A DNA stretch of 64,000 bases from CAUPWF01 sp044425815 (GTDB lineage Bacteria; Bacillota; Clostridia; Lachnospirales; Lachnospiraceae), in the NCBI GenBank assembly GCA_044425815.1, contig JAWXVA010000003.1, positions 1 through 64,000 on the forward strand. The letters run 5' to 3'. Both the position numbers and the translations under genes were made by a program. Within the stretch, counting starts at the first letter, position 1, and each line of letters begins with the position of its first letter. Positions 51,459-61,313 of the stretch are shown here, one piece after another. Below the pieces are notes generated by a model. That model was not told the origin of the DNA. It worked only from the letters and a program-made list of their open reading frames with translations, and searched no databases.

Positions 51459-52844
51459 CTAGTTCTCCGTTTCTTTATATTCCTTACATTTCGTTAAAAA
51501 TTTCTTGGCCAATTCCACTTGTCCTGAAAAATGGATGTGTGGGTACTGGGCAAATATATTCCCTTCACTATATCCTGTTTCCCATGATTTCCCTGTCGTT
51601 TTTTTTGCTTGATATGCAAATGGTTCCATATCACTTTTTGAATAATGAAATTCATGTGCATGAACTGATTCCTCAATGAACGTTCCTTCTCTAATCGGTG
51701 TAAGTTTCACATATCCAAACTGATTTAATTTCGTAGTCATCTCACAATGCATATCGATAATGCCTACCATTCTATGTCCTTCTATCGATTTTCCCAAATA
51801 CATAAATCCACCGCATTCTGCGTATATTGGCATACTTTTATGATGCGCGTTTCGAATACAGGCTTGCATTGATTCATTCTTACTAAGGGTTTCTAGATAG
51901 AGTTCTGGATATCCTCCCCCTAAAATTATCCCGACTACCTCTTCTGGCAATTCATCATCTTCTAGTGGTGAGAAATAATGCAGATGTGCTCCTAATGTTT
52001 CTAGCGTATGGAGTCCATCTTCATAATAGAAACAAAACGCTTTATCCCTTGCCACTGCAATATGTATTCCGTCGAATTCCTTCTCTGCCTTTTCATCGAT
52101 TGGATATCCCACTCGATTTGCTTCATATTGAAACGGAGCTGCCGTATGACCAATTGCAAGGAGTCTATCTACATCTATATATTGTTCTACCAATTCCCCT
52201 AACACCTCAATTTTTTGATTTAAATGCTCAATTTCCTGAGCTGTTACGAGTCCTAGATGACGACTCTCTATCATTGCCATTGGTTCCTTTGGTAAACAGC
52301 CTAATACTTCTAACCCTGTTTCTTTTTCAATCATTTCACGATAAAATGGTAACATCATCGGTGTTACTCTATTTAAGATAACTCCGACAATATGATTTTC
52401 TTTATAATTTTGGTACCCCTGTATCATAGCCACAATAGAGATAGATGCCCCTTTGCAATCTACCACTAGTATGGTTGGAATCTGAAACTCTTCTGCTATG
52501 TGATAAGTAGAATTCTGAACTGTATTTCCACCCAATCCGTCATAGTATCCCATGACCCCTTCTACCAAAGATAGGCTATTTTCATTCGTACTACTATTCT
52601 CAGCAAATAGAGCCTTCGTTATTTCTTTCGGGCATAGAAACATATCAATATTGCGGGACTTTGTGCCAATCACTTCACTATGAAACATGGGATCGATATA
52701 ATCTGGTCCACACTTAAATGCCCGAACATCTATCTTTCGTTTTTGTAATGCTCGTAAAATCCCACATGTCACCGTCGTTTTTCCGCATCCACTATGAGTT
52801 CCAGCTATTAATATACGGTTGATTTGATCTTTACATTTGCTCAT
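51459..52844 (-). CDS. cbiA: Cobyrinic acid a,c-diamide synthase CbiA
   Basis: A 461-residue amidotransferase. P-loop AGTHSGCGKTTVTCGIL, RAFKCGPDYIDPMFH and VEGVMGYYDG lie in the ATP domain; the glutaminase part has GGGYPELYLE and the Cys of YAECGGFMYLG. It amidates the a and c side chains. ATG 52844 (MSKCKDQINRIL) is chosen because it forms an ATGA overlap with the cbiET stop and has GAGG upstream; the frame is open a further nine codons. Confidence 0.96.
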   Translation of the reverse strand: MSKCKDQINRILIAGTHSGCGKTTVTCGILRALQKRKIDVRAFKCGPDYIDPMFHSEVIGTKSRNIDMFLCPKEITKALFAENSSTNENSLSLVEGVMGYYDGLGGNTVQNSTYHIAEEFQIPTILVVDCKGASISIVAMIQGYQNYKENHIVGVILNRVTPMMLPFYREMIEKETGLEVLGCLPKEPMAMIESRHLGLVTAQEIEHLNQKIEVLGELVEQYIDVDRLLAIGHTAAPFQYEANRVGYPIDEKAEKEFDGIHIAVARDKAFCFYYEDGLHTLETLGAHLHYFSPLEDDELPEEVVGIILGGGYPELYLETLSKNESMQACIRNAHHKSMPIYAECGGFMYLGKSIEGHRMVGIIDMHCEMTTKLNQFGYVKLTPIREGTFIEESVHAHEFHYSKSDMEPFAYQAKKTTGKSWETGYSEGNIFAQYPHIHFSGQVELAKKFLTKCKEYKETEN

Positions 52845-54073
52845 TCTAACGCCTCGCCTTGTCTTGCCCATATTAGATAAACTGGATTATTAGCCATCAT
52901 AAGATGATAACTTCCAAGTTTCTTACTACACGAACTATTGATGCAACTCACTTCATAGTCTAGATTCCGTTCTTTTAGTGCTTGCATTGACACATTTAAA
53001 GTCTCTAGCGTAATTGCGGTAATCAATAGCTCCACTTTCGGATTTCTATGAAATAGTACTTCTAACATTTGTGGAATATCACCTGAGCTTCCACCTATGA
53101 ACACCTTGTCTGGAATTGGTAACTCCCCCATTTTATCCATAGCGTTGCATAAAAGAGGACACACATTATAACTTCCAAATCTCTTCACATTCTGCTGGAT
53201 TGTTTCATAGGCTTCTGGATTTTTCTCCAAGGCATACACCATACCTTCATGCGCAAAACTAGCTAATTCCACTGTAACAGACCCTGTTCCCGCACCGATA
53301 TCATATACGATATCGTCCTTTTTAATAGTTAAATAGTCCACTGCAAGGCTACGAATTTCTCGTTTACTCATGGGTACATTACTGCGTATAAATGCTTCAT
53401 CTCTATAATGTTGGCACTTTGGTTTATGATTGATATGATGCACGAACATTACGGTTAAATCTGAGAAGTCTTTATACTGTAAGAGTTCTTTTATACTTCC
53501 AGTTATTACTTTCTCTGTGTCCATAGATAAGCTATCGCCAATTGTAATGATAAAATCTGACTCTGTATATGCTTGTAAGTGCTGTTCCAAATAATCCAAT
53601 ATCACAGCAGTAGTATTGTAACCACCTGTTAGTAGGAAAGTGTGTTCGTGATAAGCAATCGTTCCTAAGAGCTTTGAAATGGAATTTCTTCCATGGAGAC
53701 TTAACACTTTGATGTTCTCATAGGAAATTCCAAGCTTTGCACACAAATATTGCATAGAATTAATTCCAGCAATATTTATAACTTCGAATCGATCTTCAAA
53801 GTAGTTACGAAGCGTTTTTGCCATACTAAAAAACCCAACATCTCCAGACACCAAAACTGCAACATTGTCGTTTTTCTCTTGATGAAGTTTCTCAATGAGC
53901 GTTGTGTATTCACAAGAAATAATATTAGGATATGTTTCTCTATATAAAGCCGAAATTCGTCCAAATGCATAAACGACATCTGCTTGTTCTAATACTTCCA
54001 CCCCCTGCCCTGTAAGCTGGGTTTCGTGTCCCATTCCTGCACCAATAATATAAAGCAATTTTTTTGTCATCAC
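52841..54073 (-). CDS. cbiET: Fused CbiE-CbiT precorrin-7 methyltransferase/decarboxylase
   Basis: A 410-residue two-domain protein. Residues 1-210 are CbiE, a tetrapyrrole methylase (YIIGAGMGHETQLT, LVSGDVGFFSMAKTL); residues 220-410 are CbiT, with IRSNVPMSKREIRSLAV, DIGAGTGSVTVELAS and VFIGGSSGDIPQML. Together they methylate C-5 and C-15 and remove the C-12 acetate carboxyl. The fused state corresponds to CobL. Two adjacent ATG codons start the gene, 19 bases after cbiX. Confidence 0.95.
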   Translation of the reverse strand: MMTKKLLYIIGAGMGHETQLTGQGVEVLEQADVVYAFGRISALYRETYPNIISCEYTTLIEKLHQEKNDNVAVLVSGDVGFFSMAKTLRNYFEDRFEVINIAGINSMQYLCAKLGISYENIKVLSLHGRNSISKLLGTIAYHEHTFLLTGGYNTTAVILDYLEQHLQAYTESDFIITIGDSLSMDTEKVITGSIKELLQYKDFSDLTVMFVHHINHKPKCQHYRDEAFIRSNVPMSKREIRSLAVDYLTIKKDDIVYDIGAGTGSVTVELASFAHEGMVYALEKNPEAYETIQQNVKRFGSYNVCPLLCNAMDKMGELPIPDKVFIGGSSGDIPQMLEVLFHRNPKVELLITAITLETLNVSMQALKERNLDYEVSCINSSCSKKLGSYHLMMANNPVYLIWARQGEALE

Positions 54074-54092
54074 CTTCTCCTACTCTACTATA

Positions 54093-54455
54093 TTATAACG
54101 CCGCTTTTACGCGATCTACTAATACAGCTGCTAATCGTTCATCTACGCCCAACGTTTGCCCCATCGTTATGGTTACATCACTGTGCTTTTCTGTGAATTT
54201 TGCTAATTCCTCTGGGATATCTTCTCGAATATGAATGCCACTAAACAAAAAATATGGTACTGCCACAATTTCTTTGATTCCTTTTGCTACTAAATTCTCT
54301 AATCCCACCTCTATACATTTCCCTGAAAATTCCATAAATGCGTATTCTATTTCATAATCTACGACTTGTTGTTTTACCATCTCTACAATCTGAATTAATG
54401 TACTTTCTGTTGATTTCTCCCTACTTCCATGGGCTAAAATAATAATACCTTTCAT
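54093..54455 (-). CDS. cbiX: Sirohydrochlorin cobaltochelatase, short CbiX form
   Basis: A 120-residue protein, half the length of full CbiX, so likely a homodimeric CbiX-S. IILAHGSREK with the metal-binding His (about 9), and the second site VPYFLFSGIHIREDIPEEL (His near 74), are present. It inserts cobalt into sirohydrochlorin, committing the tetrapyrrole to the anaerobic cobalamin route. Two bases after cobA-hemD. Confidence 0.93.
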   Translation of the reverse strand: MKGIIILAHGSREKSTESTLIQIVEMVKQQVVDYEIEYAFMEFSGKCIEVGLENLVAKGIKEIVAVPYFLFSGIHIREDIPEELAKFTEKHSDVTITMGQTLGVDERLAAVLVDRVKAAL

Positions 54456-54457
54456 AA

Positions 54458-55957
54458 TTAACGCTCCTTTTTTTCTAATATTTTTTCCACCATACTATGT
54501 ACTGTAGCCACCTCTGAGACTTCATATGCTATCCCATACTGTTTTGCCATTGTAGCTGTTTGTTCTCCAATACAAATTCCCAAAACATTTGTTAAATTTG
54601 GTTGATTTTGCATAAAACTCTCCACTGTGGATGCACTTGTAAAGCATACTATGATTTTTTCTTGTGTGATTTGTGCTACGCTTCCTTGATTAATCTGAGT
54701 AGTTTTATATAATTTCAGTTCTTTATACTTTATATTTTTCTTTTCTAATTGTTGAAGCAATTCATAATTTCCTTTTTCTGCTCGAAGAATCAGCACTTTG
54801 TCATTCTCTTCAATTTCTGGAATCAATTCCTCGGCGAGACTATATGCATTATATGTCTTTGGTACGAAATCTGCTCGTACTCCGTAGCTTTTTAACACGG
54901 TAGCTGTGGAAGGTCCTACTGCTACGATTTTTGTATGGTACAAACATCTTGCGTCTTTCCCCATTTTCTCTAAATGCTCAAAAAATTGGATAACACCATT
55001 TTTACTTGTAAAGACAAGATACCTATACTCTGAAATACCATGAATTTCTTTTGTTAACGATTCTTCTACAGGCAATGGTTCTATTTGTATCATTGGTAAA
55101 TCAAACACTTCTGCACCAAATGCTCTTAGCTCTTTTTGAAGTTGTTTTGCTGAATTAGTAGGACTTGTCACTAGGATCCGTTCTCCATGTAGTGGTCGTG
55201 TTGTGAACCAATCAAATTCGTGTGATAACGCGCATACTTTTCCTACAATAATAATAGAAGGCGATTGAAATTTCTCTTGCACTGCTTTCTCATAAATCGA
55301 TTCGATTGTTGCAACTACTTTACGCTGATTCGAACGGGTTCCATTTTCTACTAATGCTGCTGGCATTTTTCCTTCCATCCCTGCTTTGATTAACCCTTCA
55401 CAAATTTCTTTCAAAGTGCTAATTCCCATCAGAAATATTAAAGTTCCTTTTGTCTGCACTAGACTATCAAAATCAACCTTCAATGCTTCATTTTTCTTTT
55501 GGTGTCCCGTAATCACATGAAAACTACTACAAAAATCTCTATGGGTGACGGGAATCCCTGCAAAGGATGGTGCTGCAATAGCTGAAGTAATTCCTGGCAC
55601 TACTTCATATGGAATCTTGTGCAGTAATAGTGTTTCTATTTCTTCACCACCTCGTCCAAATACGAAAGGGTCTCCACCTTTTAATCGAACCACCAAATTT
55701 CCCTCAAGCGCTTCTCTAACTAGGATTTGATTGATTTCTTCTTGCGGTATGCGATGGTGATTATTTTCTTTCCCCACATTAATTAATTTCCTACCGCATG
55801 GTATTAATTCCATAATTTCCTGAGAAACTAAGCGATCAAAAACTACTACCTCTGCTTGTTCTAATAATTCTTTCGCTCGTAGTGTTAATAAGGATACTTC
55901 TCCAGGTCCAGCCCCTACTAGTGCCACGAACCCTACCTGACCTGTTGAATTATTCAT
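54458..55957 (-). CDS. cobA-hemD: Fused uroporphyrinogen-III C-methyltransferase/synthase (CobA-HemD)
   Basis: A 499-residue two-domain protein. Residues 1-245 are the SUMT methylase: VGAGPGEVSLLTLRAKELL, VRLKGGDPFVFGRGGEE, and PVTHRDFCSSFHVITGH. Residues about 252-499 are uroporphyrinogen-III synthase (ILVTSPTNSAKQLQKEL, FTSKNGVIQFFEHL). It closes the tetrapyrrole ring and makes precorrin-2. The fusion is common in clostridia. It overlaps hemC by 8 bases. Confidence 0.95.
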   Translation of the reverse strand: MNNSTGQVGFVALVGAGPGEVSLLTLRAKELLEQAEVVVFDRLVSQEIMELIPCGRKLINVGKENNHHRIPQEEINQILVREALEGNLVVRLKGGDPFVFGRGGEEIETLLLHKIPYEVVPGITSAIAAPSFAGIPVTHRDFCSSFHVITGHQKKNEALKVDFDSLVQTKGTLIFLMGISTLKEICEGLIKAGMEGKMPAALVENGTRSNQRKVVATIESIYEKAVQEKFQSPSIIIVGKVCALSHEFDWFTTRPLHGERILVTSPTNSAKQLQKELRAFGAEVFDLPMIQIEPLPVEESLTKEIHGISEYRYLVFTSKNGVIQFFEHLEKMGKDARCLYHTKIVAVGPSTATVLKSYGVRADFVPKTYNAYSLAEELIPEIEENDKVLILRAEKGNYELLQQLEKKNIKYKELKLYKTTQINQGSVAQITQEKIIVCFTSASTVESFMQNQPNLTNVLGICIGEQTATMAKQYGIAYEVSEVATVHSMVEKILEKKER

Positions 55958-56870
55958 ACGACTCTGTTCCTTTCAATCGCTCTTTTTTATCTATTTCATC
56001 TAAGATACTCTGTGCTAATGTTTTCCCTAGCGTCTCTGCTTCCTCTAATGTCCCTTTTATTTGTTTGATTAGAAGCTCATTCGTATCACTTTGGAATAGA
56101 CCAGTTAATAACAATTCACCTGCTTCTATCACCCCATAGGCAGCAGTTGGTGTACTGCAACCTCCATCTAATTTACGTACAAAAGCTCGTTCTGCCTTGG
56201 TTACAATATACACACTTGGATCATGAAAATGCTGTAGGTAACTGTAATCTTGACCAGCTCTTCCTTGTACAGCTAGTACACCTTGACCTGCAGATGGTAT
56301 GATCTCTTCCACCGAAAAATATTCAGAAATACGGTCTTCTAATCCACTTCTTTTTATTCCTGCTGCAGCAAGAACAATCGCATCGAATTCACCTTCATCT
56401 AATTTCTTAAATCGTGAGACAAGATTTCCTCGAATTGGTTTGATATTCTGATAGCCTAATTTCTCTAATTGTACTTGACGACGCTTGCTAGATGTTCCTA
56501 CCAAAAGGCTCTTTTTATCCAACTGGTCTGCATCGATGTTCTCCTTATTTAGAATCAGCACATCCCTTGGGTCTTCCCTCCTTGATACAGCAACGATCGG
56601 TAATTCTGGATTCTCATCCATAGGCATATCTTTGAAGCTATGAACAGTAATGTCCACCATATCCTTCTGAAGTGCCTCATCTAATTCTTTAACAAACAAC
56701 CCTTTTCCGCCAATTTTATCTAAGGTTACATCTAATATTTTATCTCCTGTCGTTTTCATTGGTATAATTTCTATCTCAATGCTACTGTCGTATTGTTTGA
56801 TATTTTCTACCACAATTTCTGTCTGAATCATAGCTAATTTGCTATCTCTTGTACCTACTCTAATCTTCAT
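55950..56870 (-). CDS. hemC: Hydroxymethylbilane synthase
   Basis: A 306-residue protein. It starts IRVGTRDSKLAMIQTEIV, with KDMPMDENPELPI, GTSSKRRQVQLEKL, RGNLVSRFKKLDEGE and the cofactor-binding cysteine in KLDGGCSTPTAAYG near 240-250. It polymerises four porphobilinogens. Genes for porphobilinogen supply (hemA, hemL, hemB) are not in the window. It overlaps the genes on both sides. Confidence 0.97.
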   Translation of the reverse strand: MKIRVGTRDSKLAMIQTEIVVENIKQYDSSIEIEIIPMKTTGDKILDVTLDKIGGKGLFVKELDEALQKDMVDITVHSFKDMPMDENPELPIVAVSRREDPRDVLILNKENIDADQLDKKSLLVGTSSKRRQVQLEKLGYQNIKPIRGNLVSRFKKLDEGEFDAIVLAAAGIKRSGLEDRISEYFSVEEIIPSAGQGVLAVQGRAGQDYSYLQHFHDPSVYIVTKAERAFVRKLDGGCSTPTAAYGVIEAGELLLTGLFQSDTNELLIKQIKGTLEEAETLGKTLAQSILDEIDKKERLKGTESYE

Positions 56871-58072
56871 AATATGTCCCTAATAGCCTCTACTGTATTT
56901 TTCACTACATTATGTTTATCTCCATCTTTCGAGACAATTCCTCCTATCAAATCATGATTGTCAAAAAGTGCTGGAAAATAAAAATCACATTGTTTTGGAT
57001 TGTCACACACATTTACCAGAATTCCGCGCTTTTTACACGCTTGATAAATTGCATCGTTTACCATCCTATCATTCGTTGCTGCTATAACAATATCACAATG
57101 TTCTAAGTGTTCTTCTTTAAATTCTGATTGAATATACTGCACATGATCCGCTTCCAAAGCATCCCTTTCTTGTGCGACTACTTTTAGTGAACATGCGAAT
57201 GAAGCAAGTTTCTCTATTCTACGCATGCCAACTTTACCTGCACCAACCACTAATACTTGTTTCCCTTTCATATCAAGAAATAGAGGGAATACCTTGCATT
57301 TCTCGTTATTCGTTTGGATGTGGAGTTCTTGTAGAAAAAATTGTTTCACTTCTTCTAATGTCAGTCCTTGTTCTACTGTTGGTCTCCCAACTGTTAGCAA
57401 GGTAGCTCCTGTAATCTTTGCTGCTTGAAATTTCTCTGGGAATCCACCATTTCCGCCTGTATCTTTGCTCACTACATACTTGATTTGAGCTCTTCGCATC
57501 ATAGCTACATTCATCTCGATTGAAAATGGTCCTTGCATACAGATAATATTGGATGGTTGAAATCCTAAGTGAATCGCTTTTTCTAGTGATTCCATCGCCG
57601 GCAATATTCTAGGGTATACTCTAGATTCATACGCTTTTATCTGTTGAAAATGATGCAAATCTTTGCTTCCTGTAGTCAACAAAATGTTACCTGTTTTATT
57701 CGATAAATATTCACAGAGTGTGATGATATTATCAAAACGTATTCCTTGTTCTTTTGCACTTTCTCTGACGATTCTAATTTTCTTTGGACGCTTGTCCTTT
57801 AATGTTTCATACGCTGTGTTGATATTTTCGCTTACCACTTGCGCATACGGATGACTTGCATCTACAACATAATCATACTGGGCAATTAAATCTCGTATTT
57901 CTTGTGCTTCTAACCTACCTTCCAGTACATTTAACCCTGTGATATTTTCTATACAGAAGCTTCCATATTTTGTTGCTACACAAGCTGTAGTCTCTATATG
58001 ATTTTGGCATAAATATTCGCAGATTTCTCTTCCTTCTTGTGTCCCTGCAAATACAATTACTCTTTTATTCAT
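56867..58072 (-). CDS. cbiJ: Fused CbiJ precorrin-6A reductase and precorrin-2 dehydrogenase domain
   Basis: A 401-residue protein. Residues 1-245 are CbiJ: VIVFAGTQEGREICEYL, VDASHPYAQVVSENI, GNILLTTGSKDL and VVSKDTGGNGGFPEK. After a short linker, residues about 262-401 match the CysG-N/Met8-type dehydrogenase (FPLFLDMKGKQVLVVGAGKV, IAATNDRMVNDAIYQACK, VCDNPKQCDFYFPAL). One protein thus covers oxidation of precorrin-2 before cobalt insertion and the later NAD(P)H reduction of the ring. No frameshift or stop separates the domains. It overlaps cbiH by 8 and hemC by 4. Confidence 0.93.
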   Translation of the reverse strand: MNKRVIVFAGTQEGREICEYLCQNHIETTACVATKYGSFCIENITGLNVLEGRLEAQEIRDLIAQYDYVVDASHPYAQVVSENINTAYETLKDKRPKKIRIVRESAKEQGIRFDNIITLCEYLSNKTGNILLTTGSKDLHHFQQIKAYESRVYPRILPAMESLEKAIHLGFQPSNIICMQGPFSIEMNVAMMRRAQIKYVVSKDTGGNGGFPEKFQAAKITGATLLTVGRPTVEQGLTLEEVKQFFLQELHIQTNNEKCKVFPLFLDMKGKQVLVVGAGKVGMRRIEKLASFACSLKVVAQERDALEADHVQYIQSEFKEEHLEHCDIVIAATNDRMVNDAIYQACKKRGILVNVCDNPKQCDFYFPALFDNHDLIGGIVSKDGDKHNVVKNTVEAIRDIL

Positions 58073-58796
58073 GAATCCGATACCCTCTAGGTGTTACTAA
58101 TTTCCCTTGAATCACTTTCGTTGTTTCATTTCCTATAATGACAGTGGTAAACATGTCTACCTTCTCTTCTTTCAACTCAGACAATGTCAGTATCTTGTGA
58201 CCTTGTCCCTCTCTTCCTATATTACGCACATAACCACACATCGTATCATCTGCAATATTTCTCATGATGATTTGACATGCTTTTTCTAAGAAATCATGCC
58301 TTTTTTTACTACTAGGATTATATAAAACAATTGTAAATCCAGCCTGTGATGCTAAATCCAACCGTTTCTCGATTTTTTCCCAAGGTGTTAATAAATTACT
58401 CAATGAAATCACTGCGAAGTCATGCGTAAGTGGAGCACCTAATACTGCCGACGCACTCGTTGCTGCCGTAATTCCAGATACCACTTCAATCTCTGTATCC
58501 ACATTTAATTCTTCACAGATTTCTATTACTAGCGATGCCATACCATATACTCCTGCATCACCGCTAGAAACCATCGTAACAATTTTTCCTTCCCTTGCTT
58601 CCATCACTGCCATTTTGCAACGCTCTACTTCTTTCATCATTGCTGTAGAAATGATTTCCTTTCCTTTGATTAGCTCTTGTATCAAGTCAATATAAACCGT
58701 ATATCCGACAATAACTTCTGATGCTTCAATGGAATCCAATGCTTTCTGAGTCATTTGTGATTGTTCCCCTGGACCCAATCCTACTATATATATCAT
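58065..58796 (-). CDS. cbiH: Cobalt-precorrin-3 C17-methyltransferase CbiH
   Basis: A 243-residue tetrapyrrole methylase. YIVGLGPGEQSQMTQKALD starts the protein; VSSGDAGVYGMASL, GITAATSASAVLGAPLTHDFAVISLS and VLYNPSSKKR are typical of CbiH/CobJ. It methylates C-17 with ring contraction. It lies 19 bases after cbiG, a partner in that step. Confidence 0.96.
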   Translation of the reverse strand: MIYIVGLGPGEQSQMTQKALDSIEASEVIVGYTVYIDLIQELIKGKEIISTAMMKEVERCKMAVMEAREGKIVTMVSSGDAGVYGMASLVIEICEELNVDTEIEVVSGITAATSASAVLGAPLTHDFAVISLSNLLTPWEKIEKRLDLASQAGFTIVLYNPSSKKRHDFLEKACQIIMRNIADDTMCGYVRNIGREGQGHKILTLSELKEEKVDMFTTVIIGNETTKVIQGKLVTPRGYRIHE

Positions 58797-58815
58797 CGTG
58801 CTACTCCCTTTCTTC

Positions 58816-59817
58816 TTACCATTCTATCGTACAACAACACTTTACACATACGGCCATTGTCATTGCGTTTATGATTGTTTTTTGTATGGTTAATTCCTTC
58901 GCACCACTCGCTACTATTGCACTTCTTTCACACACATTATCCACCCCAGTGATGGATTCAACGAATTCTGATTTCGAGAATTCTCCTTCTATATTCTTTA
59001 GTTCTTCTGCTGAATACGTAAGAAATTCTATCCCAAATTTCTTTGTAAAATGCAAGATTGCTTCTTCTTTTGACTTCAAGTCAATACTAGCAACTGCTGA
59101 TACCAAGTGTAACGGAATCTGATTCTTTTCCAGTAATTCTAATAATTGACGCTCGAATAGCTGCGAATCTATACCTTTTCTACAGCCTATCCCAAGTACA
59201 TATTTCTTTGGTGTCATCCATAGCGTCTGTTCAAAAACGCTCTTATAAGTTTCAGAAATCAAGATTCCTATCTTTCTATCTCTCTTATATGTCTCTTCTA
59301 TAAAATCTGGTAAATTATGAATAGGATAGTCTGATACAACACCTACCTTTTCTCCTGCTAGCATTGCGGAAGAAATGCATTTGATGCGGTCTACATTCTG
59401 AATAAATAGTTGCTGTTTCTTTGCCCATACATCTACCGCAAACACATGATTAATATCTGTAGCTGTAGTGATAACTGGGGTTGCAGATATCACTTCGGCA
59501 AGTGTTTCTCCATACGCATTAGCGCCTCCAAGGTGTCCCGATAGAATAGGTATCACAAACTGCCCCAATTCATCCACCACCAATACAGCAGGATCCCGAT
59601 CCTTCTCTTCTACAAATGGTGTGATTCCCCGAACGGCAATCCCCACTGCACCTACGAATATTAATAAGTTATTCTGTTTAAACCACTCTCCGACCTGCTC
59701 TCGCAAGCGTTTTGTTTTATAGTCTTGAATTTGAATGGCACCAGAATATTCTCTAGCTATTCGCCCTGCCAATTCATGCCCTTTCGCACTAAAACTAAAT
59801 ATTACAATCGTATTCAT
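58816..59817 (-). CDS. cbiG: Cobalt-precorrin-5A hydrolase CbiG
   Basis: A 333-residue protein. The N-terminal domain has FVGAVGIAVRGITPFVEEKD and the core DELGQFVIPILSGHLGGAN; the C-terminal CbiG domain has VLGIGCRKGIDSQLFE and LVSAVASIDLKSKE. It opens the ring lactone and releases acetaldehyde in the anaerobic route, a step unique to that pathway. Length is usual. It lies 22 bases after cbiF. Confidence 0.96.
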   Translation of the reverse strand: MNTIVIFSFSAKGHELAGRIAREYSGAIQIQDYKTKRLREQVGEWFKQNNLLIFVGAVGIAVRGITPFVEEKDRDPAVLVVDELGQFVIPILSGHLGGANAYGETLAEVISATPVITTATDINHVFAVDVWAKKQQLFIQNVDRIKCISSAMLAGEKVGVVSDYPIHNLPDFIEETYKRDRKIGILISETYKSVFEQTLWMTPKKYVLGIGCRKGIDSQLFERQLLELLEKNQIPLHLVSAVASIDLKSKEEAILHFTKKFGIEFLTYSAEELKNIEGEFSKSEFVESITGVDNVCERSAIVASGAKELTIQKTIINAMTMAVCVKCCCTIEW

Positions 59818-59839
59818 TATATTTCCTCATACACCGTGT

Positions 59840-60592
59840 TTATCTTCCAGTTCTAAATTCATGGGTAAAACTTTCATCGTATAATTTTGATAACTCGTAT
59901 TCATTTCCTAATATGTCACCAATCACAATCAGTGCTGTCTTCGTGATATGATGTTCTTTTGCACAGGCTTCTAATTCACCTATCGTTGTGCGATACACGC
60001 GTTCGTCTGGCCAAGTTGCTTTGTACACAATGGCTGCCTTTGTACACTCCTTGTATCCACCTGCTAAGAGCTCTACAACTAATTCTTTAATCAAAGATGA
60101 AGTTAAAAATAATACCATCGTTGCTTGGTGAGATGCCAGCAACCGTATCTTCTCTTTTTCTGGAACAGGGGTTCTACCTTCCATCCTTGTAAGAATGACG
60201 GTTTGACTCACAGCTGGTAACGTATATTCTACTTTAAGCGTTGCCGCTGCTCCACAGAAAGAACTAACACCTGGCACGACTTCATACTCCAACCCAAACG
60301 CATTCAATCGATCCATTTGCTCTCGAATTGCTCCATAGATACTTGGATCTCCTGTGTGTAAACGTACGATAATCTTATCTTCCCCATCATCATTCTTTAG
60401 CACTTCCATGACTTCCTCTAATGTCATGCTTGCACTATTATGTATCTGACAGTTGGATTTACATGCTGTTAATAACTCTGGATTCACTAAAGAACCTGCA
60501 TATATAACCGTATCTGCCTCTTTCAGTAGATTTGCTCCTTTTACAGTAATTAAATCGACTGCTCCTGGTCCTGCTCCGATAAAATAAATCAT
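59840..60592 (-). CDS. cbiF: Cobalt-precorrin-4 C11-methyltransferase CbiF
   Basis: A 250-residue tetrapyrrole methylase. IYFIGAGPGAVDLITVKGANLL, VRLHTGDPSIYGAIREQMD and EYTLPAVSQTVILTRMEGRTPVPE identify CbiF/CobM. It methylates C-11. Its ATG overlaps cbiL by 4 bases. Confidence 0.96.
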   Translation of the reverse strand: MIYFIGAGPGAVDLITVKGANLLKEADTVIYAGSLVNPELLTACKSNCQIHNSASMTLEEVMEVLKNDDGEDKIIVRLHTGDPSIYGAIREQMDRLNAFGLEYEVVPGVSSFCGAAATLKVEYTLPAVSQTVILTRMEGRTPVPEKEKIRLLASHQATMVLFLTSSLIKELVVELLAGGYKECTKAAIVYKATWPDERVYRTTIGELEACAKEHHITKTALIVIGDILGNEYELSKLYDESFTHEFRTGR

Positions 60593-61278
60593 GCTTGTCC
60601 TCCGTTTTCTCTTACTATAACGACTGAAAAATAACTACTTTCTTCTACTTCTTCTAAATTCGTATAAATCTTTTCGGTATCCATGCAACAGCATTCAACC
60701 ATTTTTGCGTGCTGTATGAGTTCTTTCTCTTTCAACAGCTCAATAACTGGACCCAATTGTTTTCCACTTTTCATCAAAACTTTATTTCCATCTAATCCCA
60801 GTAGCGCCTCTGTATTTTCATACGATGCTGGAATAATATGCAGTGCTTCCTCTCTATCACAAAGCGATATATTCAATCTTGCTGCTACGGCACAAAAAGA
60901 AGGGATTCCATTAATAATAGTAGCTTGATATCCTCGTTCTAACACCATACGATGCAGATACATATAGGTTGAATAAATAGTCGGATCTCCCAATGTGATA
61001 AACGCTAAATTATATCCGTTTTCTAATTCTTCGCAGATAATATCACAAGCTATTTTATGTGCTTTTGTTAAGGCTTCTTCATTTCTCGTCATAGGTAAAT
61101 GACAAAATACCTTCTCTTTCTCTTGAATGTAATCTTCCACGATTTTTAGTGCTGTTTTTTCTCCACCCATATCTGGGACGATGATTTTATCTGCATTCTG
61201 CAACGTTTCCACCGCCATTAACGTTAATAACTTCTTATCTCCAGGTCCTACTCCTACTCCATACAATGTTCCACGCAT
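60589..61278 (-). CDS. cbiL: Cobalt-factor II C20-methyltransferase CbiL
   Basis: A 229-residue tetrapyrrole methylase. LYGVGVGPGDKKLLTLMAVE, ITLGDPTIYSTYMYLHRMV and INGIPSFCAVAARL are typical of CbiL/CobI. It methylates C-20 of the cobalt-containing factor II. It lies 35 bases after cbiD and shares 4 bases with cbiF. Confidence 0.96.
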   Translation of the reverse strand: MRGTLYGVGVGPGDKKLLTLMAVETLQNADKIIVPDMGGEKTALKIVEDYIQEKEKVFCHLPMTRNEEALTKAHKIACDIICEELENGYNLAFITLGDPTIYSTYMYLHRMVLERGYQATIINGIPSFCAVAARLNISLCDREEALHIIPASYENTEALLGLDGNKVLMKSGKQLGPVIELLKEKELIQHAKMVECCCMDTEKIYTNLEEVEESSYFSVVIVRENGGQA

Positions 61279-61313
61279 GCTATTTCTCCTTATTTATCAT
61301 CATTTAGACTACA

